Assembly (NCBI GenBank): GCA_002726865.1
Contig: PBSW01000062.1
Coordinates: 1-10,786 of the forward strand
DNA from: Candidatus Bathyarchaeota archaeon
GTDB taxonomy: Archaea > Thermoproteota > Bathyarchaeia > TCS64
DNA: 10,786 nucleotides
Direction of reading: 5' to 3'
Shown here: positions 1 through 5,876 of the stretch, piece by piece
How the letters are laid out: every line of letters starts with the position of its first letter
How positions within the stretch are numbered: position 1 is the first letter of the stretch
Notes under the pieces: generated by a model
What the model was told of the DNA's origin: nothing
Databases searched by the model: none
What the model saw: the letters and a program-made list of their open reading frames with translations, nothing else
Position numbers and translations under genes: made by a program

Positions 1-273
1 TAATTTCGGTACAAGGTAACAGAGAGCTGGTGTGGGCACCATTCCAATATCGATTACATTGACGCCAACAGAGTTCAACCCAGAAATTGCGGCCATTGAA
101 AACATATTTCCAGAAGTCCGTGGGTCTCGACCTACTACCACAGTCTTAGAAGAACCCAAGTAGCTTCCGAAGGCTCGACCAAGATTCAATATTACATCTG
201 CAGTCAGGTCCTGATTTACTCGTCCCCTCATCCCGAAAGTCTTGAAGAGCTGCCTTTCGCTAGTCAATGTCAA
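1..273 (-). CDS. Phosphohexomutase (phosphomannomutase/phosphoglucomutase family), N-terminal part, runs off window
   Basis: Translation of the minus strand gives 91 residues of domain I of the alpha-D-phosphohexomutase superfamily, which interconverts hexose 1- and 6-phosphates for sugar nucleotide synthesis in the cytoplasm. The N-terminal signature is LFKTFGMRG (family form LFGTSGIRG), followed by an Asp/Leu-rich helix, the [11 protein letters not shown] strand-loop and the [11 protein letters not shown] segment that precedes the catalytic TASHNP loop. That loop lies beyond the window. An in-frame TAG at 291-289 limits the start. No ATG precedes the motif, so the start is TTG at 273 or TTG at 267, both well placed behind a TATA-like box at 294-301 for a leaderless message. 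The Lys where the family has Gly (FKT for FGT) is unusual. Phosphoglucosamine, phosphomannose and phosphoglucose mutases cannot be told apart from this fragment. The family call is firm; the substrate is open. Confidence 0.88.
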   Translation of the reverse strand, partial: MTLTSERQLFKTFGMRGRVNQDLTADVILNLGRAFGSYLGSSKTVVVGRDPRTSGNMFSMAAISGLNSVGVNVIDIGMVPTPALCYLVPKL

Positions 274-293
274 GAGTCGATCTAATCTCTATC

Positions 294-301
294 AATATAT
301 T
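294..301 (-). promoter_or_regulatory. TATA-like box of the leftward phosphohexomutase gene
   Basis: The sequence AATATATT is centred about 24 bases before TTG 273 and 30 bases before TTG 267. This matches archaeal TATA placement for a leaderless or nearly leaderless transcript and helps choose the TTG start. It is a motif match only. Confidence 0.45.
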
Positions 302-417
302 CATTGGGACTACTTATCGGTCATCGTCCACCTAAAGACATTCAATCCTTCAAAAGCAATGCATACCAGAATATTACAATAGCAGATTCGATCGTCAACA
401 GTCCTCTGGTTGCAGTT

Positions 418-428
418 GAAAGTTTTAA
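418..428 (+). promoter_or_regulatory. BRE/TATA-like promoter of tldD
   Basis: GAAAG (BRE-like, 418-422) runs directly into TTTTAA (423-428). The A/T core is centred about 27 bases before the GTG at 453, the spacing expected if transcription starts at the start codon. No Shine-Dalgarno sequence precedes that GTG, which agrees with a leaderless message. Together with the box at 294-301 it makes the 179-base gap between the two divergent genes a two-way promoter region. Confidence 0.5.
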
Positions 429-452
429 CCATGGTCTGAAAACATCGAGACT

Positions 453-1856
453 GTGAAACCTTCATCCACTCGTTTATTAGACGTTATTGAAAGTCTCTCG
501 GAAACCACCTACGCGGAAGCCCGGTTCCATGAAAGACAGGCCATGGAAGTACGAGTCTCACAAGGTAAGCTTGAACAGTCACGAGTAAATCTGTTATCAG
601 GTGTGAGTTTCCGAGTACTCTGTGATGGAGCGTGGGGATTCAGCAGCACTGTAGAAACTAGGAAAAGCGGACTCAAGAAGGCATTCTCGGATGCGGTTTC
701 AGTAGCCCATTCATCTAGTAATGCAAAGGCCCAAAAAGTTAGACTCGGGAAAGCAGATCTTGCTGTAGGAACTTTTACTACTCGACAGAGAGGACCACTT
801 GATTCGCATAATCTGGAAGAGAAAGTCAAACTAGTTGTGGATACCGAAAAAGCCGCCAGAAGTTATTCAGAGCGAGTCAAATCTGCCATCTGCTCTTACA
901 GGGAAATAATAGACGAGAAAATAATCGTGACAAGCGATGGAGCTTCAGCTGAGTTACACGATTTCAAACCAGAATTTGCCGTGACGGCTGTTGCATCAGA
1001 AGGAGAAAAAGTCATGACTGCCGCAGAATCAGTAGGCGTTACTGGTGGATGGATAGATCTCTTCGAGAACGGTTCACCAGAGGAGATGGCCAAAAGAGCG
1101 TCCGAAATTGCTGTAAGACTTCTTGGAGCACGCCAACCGAAAGGTGGACCTGCCACCGTTATCCTCGATCCAGGTATGGTTGGACTGATTTCTCACGAAG
1201 CTATTGGTCACACAGTTGAGGCTGACTTTGTTCTAGCAGGATCTATCGTTAAGGGAAAAATTGGACAACAGGTAGCAAGCGAAATGATTACCTTGGTAGA
1301 TAGTGGTCTATCAGAAAGACAGCACTCAGGAGCTGGAACTGTCTTAGTAGATGACGAAGGAGTAATTGCCCAAGAAACTGTAGTAATTGACAAAGGTATC
1401 ATGAAGTCTTATCTTCACAACCGAGAGAGCGCCGAGCTCTTCGACGTTGCATCGACAGGAAACGCACGTGCTTATGTTTACTCTGATGATCCTTTGATCA
1501 GAATGAGAAATACCTACATCGAGCCAGGCGATTACGATTTTGAAGAGATGGTCCGTGAGATTCCTCAAGGATATTATTTGAAAGGCCCTCTGGGAGGACA
1601 AGCTGACGCAAATGGAGAGTTCATGTTTGGCGCACAGGAGGCCTATGCTATCGAGAAAGGAGAAATTCAAGATCTGCTCAGGGGAGTCACGATCAGTGGA
1701 CAGGCCTTTGAATCTCTAAAGAGCGTCGATGCCGTTGGGAAGGATTTCGCTTTCGGAATAGGTTCAGGTTATTGCGGGAAATGGCAACCAGCCAAGGTGG
1801 ACGGTGGCGGAGGACACTTACGATGCAAAGCAACCATAGGAGGTATACAACAATGA
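453..1856 (+). CDS. tldD: TldD-type zinc metalloprotease subunit
   Basis: This 467-residue protein is close to the usual TldD length (about 460-480). The zinc motif HEAIGH (HExxxH) is at residues 248-253, inside a LISHEAIGHTVEAD block. The C-terminal GYCGKWQP stretch supplies Cys441, the position of the third metal ligand in the family. It is followed by the typical KVDGGGGHLR...ATIGG ending. In characterised systems TldD pairs with TldE to form a protease that degrades unfolded short peptides and, in enterobacteria, matures microcin B17 and removes CcdA. The archaeal substrate is unknown. The protein has no signal peptide or membrane segment, so it is cytoplasmic. The GTG start at 453 is chosen because the ATG at 431 is out of frame and stops after two codons, and because a promoter sits at the right distance. 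The TGA stop overlaps the ATG of the next gene, so the two are almost certainly co-translated. Confidence 0.95.
   Translation: MKPSSTRLLDVIESLSETTYAEARFHERQAMEVRVSQGKLEQSRVNLLSGVSFRVLCDGAWGFSSTVETRKSGLKKAFSDAVSVAHSSSNAKAQKVRLGKADLAVGTFTTRQRGPLDSHNLEEKVKLVVDTEKAARSYSERVKSAICSYREIIDEKIIVTSDGASAELHDFKPEFAVTAVASEGEKVMTAAESVGVTGGWIDLFENGSPEEMAKRASEIAVRLLGARQPKGGPATVILDPGMVGLISHEAIGHTVEADFVLAGSIVKGKIGQQVASEMITLVDSGLSERQHSGAGTVLVDDEGVIAQETVVIDKGIMKSYLHNRESAELFDVASTGNARAYVYSDDPLIRMRNTYIEPGDYDFEEMVREIPQGYYLKGPLGGQADANGEFMFGAQEAYAIEKGEIQDLLRGVTISGQAFESLKSVDAVGKDFAFGIGSGYCGKWQPAKVDGGGGHLRCKATIGGIQQ
1838..1844 (+). promoter_or_regulatory. Shine-Dalgarno site deciding the tldE start
   Basis: A strong AGGAGGT lies 8 bases before the ATG at 1853, inside the last codons of tldD. 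It fixes the tldE start at 1853 rather than the in-frame ATG at 1772, which would add 27 residues read from tldD sequence. It contrasts with the leaderless-looking first gene: an internal operon gene uses a ribosome binding site. Confidence 0.85.
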
Positions 1857-3193
1857 GTCAGAAGTTAATCTCACTTGCAGAATACACGGTCCAGAAAGCC
1901 ATGACTCTTGGGGTTGAAGAAGCAGAAGCATACCTAGTTAGTTCACGAGGGACCGAGACGTTCATAGAAAACAATGATGTCAAGATATGCAAATCTGAAC
2001 AGAGCTCAGGAATTGGGATTAGAGTTCATTTACGAAAGTCCTTAGGATTCGCTTCATCAAATATCTTATCCAAAGAGGTAATTCAACGAACGATTAGATC
2101 TGCAGTAAAGATAGCCAAGGCCAGCCCCCGAGATCGATATCTAGGCTTACCAACGCCCAAGCCTCTTCCTCGAGTTAATGGGATCTATGATGCAGAGGCA
2201 GAGGAACTGGATCCTAGCGAGACTGTCAAGGAAGCTGCCAAGATGTTAAAGAGCGCCAAGGCTTACGATCGTAGAGTAACTGTTGACAGCGGGGCTTTTG
2301 GTTCATGTGTAACTGAAAAGGCAGTTGCTAATTCTCACGGTCTGACATGTCGAGAACGCGCCAGCATCTTTACTTGGGCAATTATGGGGATGGCGTTAGA
2401 TAACGGAGATGTTTCTAGTTTTGATTCTCAGTTTGAGGGAACACATTGGAAGAAAAAGGTCGACGTCATACCGACGGCAGAAGCTTTAGCTAAGAATGTT
2501 ATCGCTTCTTTGAACCCTAAGAGAATAGAGAGTTTTAGAGGCCCGGTCTTCTTCAGTCCAGAGGTAGTAGAAACTCTACTGGCAAGACCACTTTCATCCG
2601 CAGTCAGCTCTGCAAATATCCAAAAAGGCAGGAGTCCGTTCGCGAAAAAGCTCAACCAGCAAATCGCTGCCAAGGAGCTAAACATGGTAGATGATGCCAC
2701 GTATGTCAATGGCCTCTCTGCATCTTCTTTTGACCGTGAAGGATCTCCTCACAACCCGCTGCCAATTATGCAGAACGGAATCCTTTCTTCCTTTCTATAT
2801 AATGCATATACTGGAAGGATAGAAGATCGAGAAAGTACAGGTCATGCTGTTGGAGGAACGCAGGCAGTGCCAGGAGTAGGTACCACCAATTTGCTAATCG
2901 GCGAGGGCAAGAGAGGAGCAGACGATATTCTTGGAGAGCTAAAGAAAGGAATCACCGTAACCAGGTTCTCCGGTAACATAAATTCCGCTAGCGGGGATTT
3001 TTCGGGTGTGGTCAAAGGAGGATCATATATAGAGAAAGGGAAAATAATGCACTCCCTGAAAGGAACACTGATAGCTGGGAATACTTACGATCTCCTGCAA
3101 AAGGTTTCTTCCGTGTCTAGAGAAAGGAGACAGATAGGAAGTTCACTCCTTCCAAGCATCGTGGTCGAAGATGTCTCAATAACATCGAGCTGA
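1853..3193 (+). CDS. tldE: TldE/PmbA family partner subunit of TldD
   Basis: This 446-residue protein compares with about 450 for bacterial PmbA/TldE. It has the same two-part fold as TldD: an N-terminal half with the family's EAEAYLVSSRGTET and GIGIRVH segments, and a C-terminal half with GSPHNPLP (from residue 297), an SSFLYNAYTG segment, GTTNLLI and the FSGVVKGGSY block near the end. It has no HExxxH motif, as expected for the inactive partner that completes the heterodimer around the TldD zinc site. Its ATG overlaps the tldD stop (ATGA) and has a strong ribosome binding site, so equal amounts of both subunits are likely. It ends in TGA, 2 bases before a possible small downstream gene. pmbA is the synonym used for the bacterial homologue. 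Confidence 0.93.
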   Translation: MSQKLISLAEYTVQKAMTLGVEEAEAYLVSSRGTETFIENNDVKICKSEQSSGIGIRVHLRKSLGFASSNILSKEVIQRTIRSAVKIAKASPRDRYLGLPTPKPLPRVNGIYDAEAEELDPSETVKEAAKMLKSAKAYDRRVTVDSGAFGSCVTEKAVANSHGLTCRERASIFTWAIMGMALDNGDVSSFDSQFEGTHWKKKVDVIPTAEALAKNVIASLNPKRIESFRGPVFFSPEVVETLLARPLSSAVSSANIQKGRSPFAKKLNQQIAAKELNMVDDATYVNGLSASSFDREGSPHNPLPIMQNGILSSFLYNAYTGRIEDRESTGHAVGGTQAVPGVGTTNLLIGEGKRGADDILGELKKGITVTRFSGNINSASGDFSGVVKGGSYIEKGKIMHSLKGTLIAGNTYDLLQKVSSVSRERRQIGSSLLPSIVVEDVSITSS

Positions 3194-3195
3194 CC

Positions 3196-3366
3196 GTGAC
3201 TTTTGGCAGCCCGCGAGAAGAATTAAAACGGATTCTTAAGAACAGATCCATGGTGCCTCGGCGAGCTACGACGGGCGATCTGACCTTCGGGGATGAAGAG
3301 CTAATGCTGAGGCACCTACAACTAGTTGAGACGACTAACCGAGACCCCAAGTATCTCTCAAGTTAA
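3196..3366 (+). CDS. Small hypothetical protein after tldE (56 or 38 residues)
   Basis: A reading frame opens with GTG 2 bases after the tldE stop and ends in TAA at 3364-3366. The 56-residue product is hydrophilic and charged, with Glu/Lys/Arg-rich helical stretches (REELKRILKNRS, then GDEELMLRHLQLVET) and no cysteines or membrane segment. The composition looks like real protein rather than random sequence. An alternative start is ATG 3250, giving 38 residues, with a TATA-like AATTAAAA at 3221-3228 centred about 25 bases before it. A leaderless separate transcript is therefore possible. No clear Shine-Dalgarno precedes the GTG. I recognise no family. It shares its frame with the next reading frame, separated by two stops (TAA 3364, TGA 3394). 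Confidence 0.4.
   Translation: MTFGSPREELKRILKNRSMVPRRATTGDLTFGDEELMLRHLQLVETTNRDPKYLSS
3221..3228 (+). promoter_or_regulatory. TATA-like box before ATG 3250
   Basis: AATTAAAA is preceded by the purine-rich GAGAAG. Its centre is about 25 bases before an in-frame ATG at 3250. If active, it would drive a leaderless 38-residue form of the small protein. It lies within the longer GTG-started frame, so it could be chance. Confidence 0.3.
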
Positions 3367-3396
3367 TATCATGTCTTCCAGATGCTTCACGCGTGA

Positions 3397-3594
3397 AGAT
3401 CGATATCAGATAAAGAGATTACCCGGGTAAAAACTGCTCTAGATGGTTTCGCTCTTGTAGACTGGATCCTCTTCAAAGATAAGATCGTTTCGCTACACCT
3501 AACTTCGAGTCTATGGACTCTCTCACCCATCCTGATAATCTATCCACTCTTACAGCATCTTCCAGGAATATTCCTCAGCATACTTGTAGGCATC
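3397..3594 (+). other. Coding-like 5' extension of the following membrane protein, without a usual start codon
   Basis: The frame of the next gene stays open back to a TGA at 3394-3396. The translation reads like genuine protein: a charged, helix-like start (SDKEITRVKTALDGF, then LVDWILFKDKIV), then LWTLSPILIIYPLLQ and GIFLSILVGILFSSLLV, which together form a likely two-helix membrane hairpin. The second helix is cut in the middle if translation starts at TTG 3595. The stretch contains no ATG, GTG or TTG; the only near-standard codons are CTG 3532, ATT 3418 and ATA 3403. A +2-frame ATG at 3371 gives 19 residues before a stop and could have been the original start if one base was gained or lost near 3395-3428. 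It is therefore a non-standard start, a frameshift or a sequence error. Confidence 0.45.
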
Positions 3595-3870
3595 TTGTTC
3601 TCATCACTACTGGTTGCCCGAAAGCGAAAAAAGATACAGCAGTTCTCTATATCAGAGGTCCTAGCAAAGGACGATAAAAGCTATGAGATTCCATACTCAG
3701 AAATCATTCATGCGGAAGCAGAGCGAAAACCAAATAGAACCAAGCTAACATTCTTTTGGCGCGATGGCAAGAGGAAGTTTAATGTTTCAGAAGAGCTCCT
3801 CAGCTATGACGAATTGGTAGATCATCTTCGACCCGCCCTTGGTAAGAAGCTGGAGGAGAAATCAGATTAG
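3595..3870 (+). CDS. Small membrane-anchored protein, hypothetical, start uncertain
   Basis: From the only standard start codon (TTG 3595) this gives 91 residues. It begins with the end of a hydrophobic helix (FSSLLVA), then a basic membrane-exit cluster RKRKK, then a soluble domain of about 70 residues. The domain's strands (KSYEIPYSEIIHAEAER, TKLTFFWRDGKRKFNV) and final helix (YDELVDHLRPALGKKL) resemble in outline a bacterial PH-like domain: short beta strands, a Tyr/Ile 'I.YSEI' turn and a closing helix. That resemblance is by eye and the family is unidentified. The true protein probably starts further upstream (open frame back to 3397) with two membrane helices and the domain facing the cytoplasm. 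It ends 64 bases before the tRNA gene. Confidence 0.55.
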   Translation: MFSSLLVARKRKKIQQFSISEVLAKDDKSYEIPYSEIIHAEAERKPNRTKLTFFWRDGKRKFNVSEELLSYDELVDHLRPALGKKLEEKSD

Positions 3871-3934
3871 CCAGAATATTTTCGCATAGGTCCATCGTAA
3901 CGATAATAGAAGACCTGCACTAGTCCTCCTTGTC

Positions 3935-4009
3935 GGGCCGGTAGTCCAGTCTGGTAGTGACGCCGCCTTCGCAAGGCGGAGATCGCGGGTTCAAATCCCG
4001 CCCGGTCCA
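3935..4009 (+). tRNA. tRNA-Ala, anticodon CGC
   Basis: A 75-base complete cloverleaf. The acceptor stem GGGCCGG pairs with CCGGTCC and contains a G3:U70 wobble, the alanine identity element recognised by AlaRS. The D arm has a short GTC/GAC stem. The anticodon stem CCGCC/GGCGG encloses loop TTCGCAA with anticodon CGC (reads GCG). A 5-base variable loop follows, and the T arm is GCGGG-TTCAAAT-CCCGC. The discriminator base is A at 4009. The following bases are CT, so CCA is not encoded and must be added. No intron is present. A TATA-like GATAATA at 3902-3908 sits about 30 bases upstream. tRNA 3' ends are common integration targets, which matters because the gene content changes just after it. 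Confidence 0.97.
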
Positions 4010-4165
4010 CTATCATTTAGAGGAGCTTCGAAGCATATCGGAAGGATCAACACAGAAAGCCTGTTAGAACATTCTGATGTAAGGCGTGAATATCGTCGGG
4101 GTGGTGAGGCTTCACTTTACCTAGTTTATGTTTAAGAAATATACCGCGTCACTTATCCTTCCATT
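4010..4165 (+). promoter_or_regulatory. Intergenic stretch with TATA-like box for the MetE-like remnant
   Basis: I see no gene in these 156 bases. Close to the tRNA is a 10-base perfect palindrome GCTTCGAAGC (4025-4034). Near the right end, TTTAAGAAATATA (4131-4143) contains a TATA-like core (AAATATA, centre about 4140) 26 bases before the ATG at 4166. The truncated gene thus appears to keep an intact promoter and a leaderless start. A 22-codon minus-strand frame here shows nothing recognisable. Confidence 0.35.
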
Positions 4166-4270
4166 ATGCCACTGGAGACGACGATCATCGGTAGCTATAC
4201 CAGACCGGACTGGCTCATCGAAGCGAGGCGCTCCTCGGAGGTCGGGGAGCTGAGAATACTATTCATGTGA
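4166..4270 (+). pseudogene. Truncated MetE-type (cobalamin-independent methionine synthase-like) N-terminus
   Basis: ATG 4166 opens a 34-codon frame ending in TGA 4268-4270. Its start, LETTIIGSYTRPDWLIEARR, closely resembles the N-terminus of the short archaeal MetE/UROD-superfamily methyltransferase domain, whose hallmark is TTVIGSYPRPKWL. Such proteins are roughly 330-380 residues and transfer a methyl group to homocysteine or a related thiol. Here the similarity ends after about 30 residues and the frame runs directly into the 3' end of the opposite-strand enolase-superfamily gene. The Pro of SYPRP is Thr, which suggests relaxed constraint. The promoter-like element is still present. It is read as the left-over 5' end of a gene cut by insertion or deletion. 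A functional short peptide is less likely. The family match is from memory of the motif, so confidence is moderate. Confidence 0.6.
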
Positions 4271-5401
4271 TCAGGGCACGTAAGTATCAGGCTCTCCGAG
4301 TAGATCTTCCGCGATTTCTATCCCTAATCCGGGTGCCTCAGAGTCCTCGAGCCTGGCAATCCCTCGATCTATTCTAAGCCCGCCTTGACTAACGAGATCA
4401 TTCTGAAAGGACAAGAAGTTAGTTCCGCCGGAGGGGATTCCCTTGGAGAAGGCCATGGTAAGATGGAGGGAAGCAGTAGCAGATAATCTACTCTGATTCA
4501 TGTTATCGTACCGATATCCTAACCCAAAGGCTTCGCACAGAGATAGAACGCGCCTAGATTCAGTGAATCCTGCAAACTTGGTTATCTTCATGCTGATCAT
4601 ATCAGCCGCCTCCATCTGGATTATCCGGACGGTATCTTGCAGGCCCTGACAGCTCTCGTCGGCGATGATCGGTGCGGAGGAGTTCTTACGTATCTCCCGG
4701 AGCCCCTCAAGATTGCGAGTGGGTTGCTCTATCAGCACATCTAGCTCCTCGATTTTGCGGATAATACGTATCGCCTCGTGCACGTCCCAGCCTACATTGG
4801 CATCTACGATAAGGATCACATCGTTTCCAATTGCATCGCGAACAGCTCTTACTCTAGCGACATCGTCCTCGACCGAGACTCTGCCCTCGTACTTGCCCAC
4901 CTTGATCTCCAGGGTCCTATAGCCCTGCTCGACTCTTTGGATAGCTTGGGCAGCCATTTCCGTCGGCGAGGAGATACCAACGGTTGAGTGCATTGGTGCT
5001 TCCTGAGAGAAGGCCCCTCCTAGCAGTTGGTGTACAGGGCGCTTTAGGGCCTTACCTATGATATCATGAAGAGCTACATCAATGGCGCACTTGGCCTGAT
5101 TCCTGGGAACAAGATTCATTTTTTCGTGGATTTCGTTGAGGTTCAACGCGTCTTGGCCCAGGAGCGACGGGGCTATCTTTGATAGGGCAGCTCTCACGGA
5201 CTCTTGGCTCTCGCCGTTAAAGAAGAACATGTCAGTGCTGCCTGCACCTTCACCCCATCCATGCGGTCCATCCTCCGTGAAGATCTTCACAACAACGTTG
5301 GTGAGACCTCTTAGAAGGCCGTACGTAACCGCAACCTCCTTGCCCACAGTTTTTTCGATGTTGACGGGGTAGACTTCGATGCGGCTGATTCGGAGATCCA
5401 T
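4271..5401 (-). CDS. Enolase-superfamily enzyme, muconate-lactonizing/dipeptide epimerase-like subgroup
   Basis: This 376-residue protein has both parts of the mandelate racemase/muconate lactonizing enzyme fold: an N-terminal capping domain (about 1-130) and a modified TIM barrel. The barrel shows the MLE-subgroup active site: Lys167 in EIKVGK (end of strand 2), metal ligands Asp200 (VDANVGW), Glu225 (IEQP) and Asp248 (ADES), and the opposing Lys272 in ISMKITKFAGF. Enzymes of this pattern abstract the proton alpha to a carboxylate. Muconate cycloisomerase, o-succinylbenzoate synthase, N-succinylamino acid racemase and dipeptide epimerase cannot be separated by eye. The ATG at 5401 is chosen because a TATA-like box lies about 31 bases upstream. 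The stop codon directly touches the stop of the truncated MetE-like frame on the other strand. It lies next to, and divergent from, the nitrilase and Mo-hydroxylase genes, which suggests a role with an organic acid in the same pathway. Confidence 0.9.
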   Translation of the reverse strand: MDLRISRIEVYPVNIEKTVGKEVAVTYGLLRGLTNVVVKIFTEDGPHGWGEGAGSTDMFFFNGESQESVRAALSKIAPSLLGQDALNLNEIHEKMNLVPRNQAKCAIDVALHDIIGKALKRPVHQLLGGAFSQEAPMHSTVGISSPTEMAAQAIQRVEQGYRTLEIKVGKYEGRVSVEDDVARVRAVRDAIGNDVILIVDANVGWDVHEAIRIIRKIEELDVLIEQPTRNLEGLREIRKNSSAPIIADESCQGLQDTVRIIQMEAADMISMKITKFAGFTESRRVLSLCEAFGLGYRYDNMNQSRLSATASLHLTMAFSKGIPSGGTNFLSFQNDLVSQGGLRIDRGIARLEDSEAPGLGIEIAEDLLGEPDTYVP

Positions 5402-5706
5402 GACAATACGAGAGCCGTAGGCCTCTTTCTTAATTGTTACTTTCGGGCAGGAGCAATCATGAAGTACTACTTCTCCTCGCTACAAGTTCAAGAAAGATTC
5501 AGGGGACTCACCCTGGTGATTGATCGGAGTAGTACTTGCACTCATAGCCACGCGTTCCTTAGCTTTAAGCCTGGTTGCGCGCAAGAAAGCCCTTCAGACC
5601 AACAGCTCCCTGACCGTGCCCTTTGCGTCGGTCGCGCCTAGCAGTGGTAAGCAATGGTCAAGAGGACGCCCCTGACAGTAACATCGCGAGCTGTTGGGCC
5701 GAATTC
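5402..5706. other. Intergenic region without a convincing gene; inverted repeats
   Basis: No frame here is convincing. A plus-strand frame from ATG 5459 to 5641 (60 codons) has no recognisable domain. An overlapping TTG-started frame, 5520-5675 (51 codons), begins with one hydrophobic helix (IGVVLALIATRSLALSLV) followed by a Ser/Thr-rich tail; it could be the remains of a small membrane protein. A perfect 10-base inverted repeat, AAGTACTACT (5462-5471) and AGTAGTACTT (5528-5537), has a 56-base loop. A second, imperfect one pairs CAGTGGTAAGC (5642-5652) with GCTTTACCACTG (5742-5753). They could be remains of a mobile element or decayed genes, or chance. Confidence 0.35.
5430..5435 (-). promoter_or_regulatory. 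TATA-like box of the enolase-superfamily gene
   Basis: On the minus strand AATTAA lies within CAATTAAGAAAG, preceded by the BRE-like CGAAAGTA. Its centre is about 31 bases before the ATG, so a leader of a few bases is expected. There is no Shine-Dalgarno sequence before the ATG. Confidence 0.4.
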
Positions 5707-5850
5707 TCACATTCCGTAAGTCTTCTCAACGTGTTTTGCGAGCTTTACCACTGAGGAAGCTGCTGCCACGGATAGGACATTTCTTCCCTTGACACTGCGA
5801 TAAATGTGCCATTTATGGGGACGTGTCAGTTCCTGAAAATCCAAAGCCAT
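5707..5850 (-). CDS. Possible small protein of 47 residues, hypothetical
   Basis: A complete minus-strand frame runs from ATG (5850) to TGA (5709-5707). The product begins MALDFQELTRPHKW, continues HIYRSVKGRNVLSVAAA and ends SSVVKLAKHVEKTYGM, with an even, protein-like composition and a probable C-terminal amphipathic helix. A purine-rich GCGGGG precedes the ATG and a TATA-like CATAAACTTAT lies about 20-25 bases upstream, shared with the divergent nitrilase promoter. I recognise no family. Against it: it is short, and a nested dyad (5790-5828) lies within its first third. It could also be the remnant of a longer gene. Confidence 0.3.
   Translation of the reverse strand: MALDFQELTRPHKWHIYRSVKGRNVLSVAAASSVVKLAKHVEKTYGM
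5790..5828. promoter_or_regulatory. Nested dyad, possible operator upstream of the nitrilase
   Basis: An inner perfect repeat ATAAATG-TGC-CATTTAT (5800-5816) sits inside an outer perfect repeat TGACAC...GTGTCA (5790-5795 and 5823-5828). The two are centred within one base of each other (5808 and 5809). The structure lies about 45-80 bases upstream of the nitrilase TATA-like box. Two nested symmetric sites suggest a dimeric regulator site. They could also be an RNA hairpin within the small minus-strand ORF. No known operator is recognised. Confidence 0.35.
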
Positions 5851-5866
5851 CCCCGCTAGTCATGGA

Positions 5867-5876
5867 TAAGTTTATG
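5867..5876 (+). promoter_or_regulatory. TATA-like box of the nitrilase gene
   Basis: TAAGTTTATG is centred about 34 bases before the nitrilase ATG, predicting a leader of roughly 8 bases. Read on the minus strand the same bases give CATAAACTTA, which could serve the small divergent ORF. The region would then be a shared two-way promoter. Confidence 0.4.

Noticed and set aside
1772..1852. 27-residue N-terminal extension of TldE from ATG 1772
   Set aside because: It overlaps the conserved tldD C-terminus in another frame; the strong ribosome binding site at 1838-1844 and the family N-terminus both indicate ATG 1853.
3117..3350. Minus-strand 77-codon frame
   Set aside because: Overlaps the tldE end and the plus-strand small ORF; Ser/Arg-rich composition typical of a shadow frame.
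3935..4009. Second copy of the tRNA 3' end as an attachment repeat
   Set aside because: I looked for the GGTTCAAATCCCGC stretch elsewhere in the window and did not find it; the far end of any island would lie outside.
4025..4034. 10-base palindrome GCTTCGAAGC after the tRNA as a terminator or attachment site
   Set aside because: Too short, no T-run and no second copy seen in the window.
5459..5641. Plus-strand 60-codon frame
   Set aside because: No domain, Ser/Cys-rich irregular composition, no promoter or ribosome binding site; overlapping frames look equally plausible or better.
5520..5675. TTG-started 51-codon frame with one hydrophobic helix
   Set aside because: Only a single helix and a low-complexity tail, with no start signal; a decayed membrane protein is possible but not supportable as a gene.
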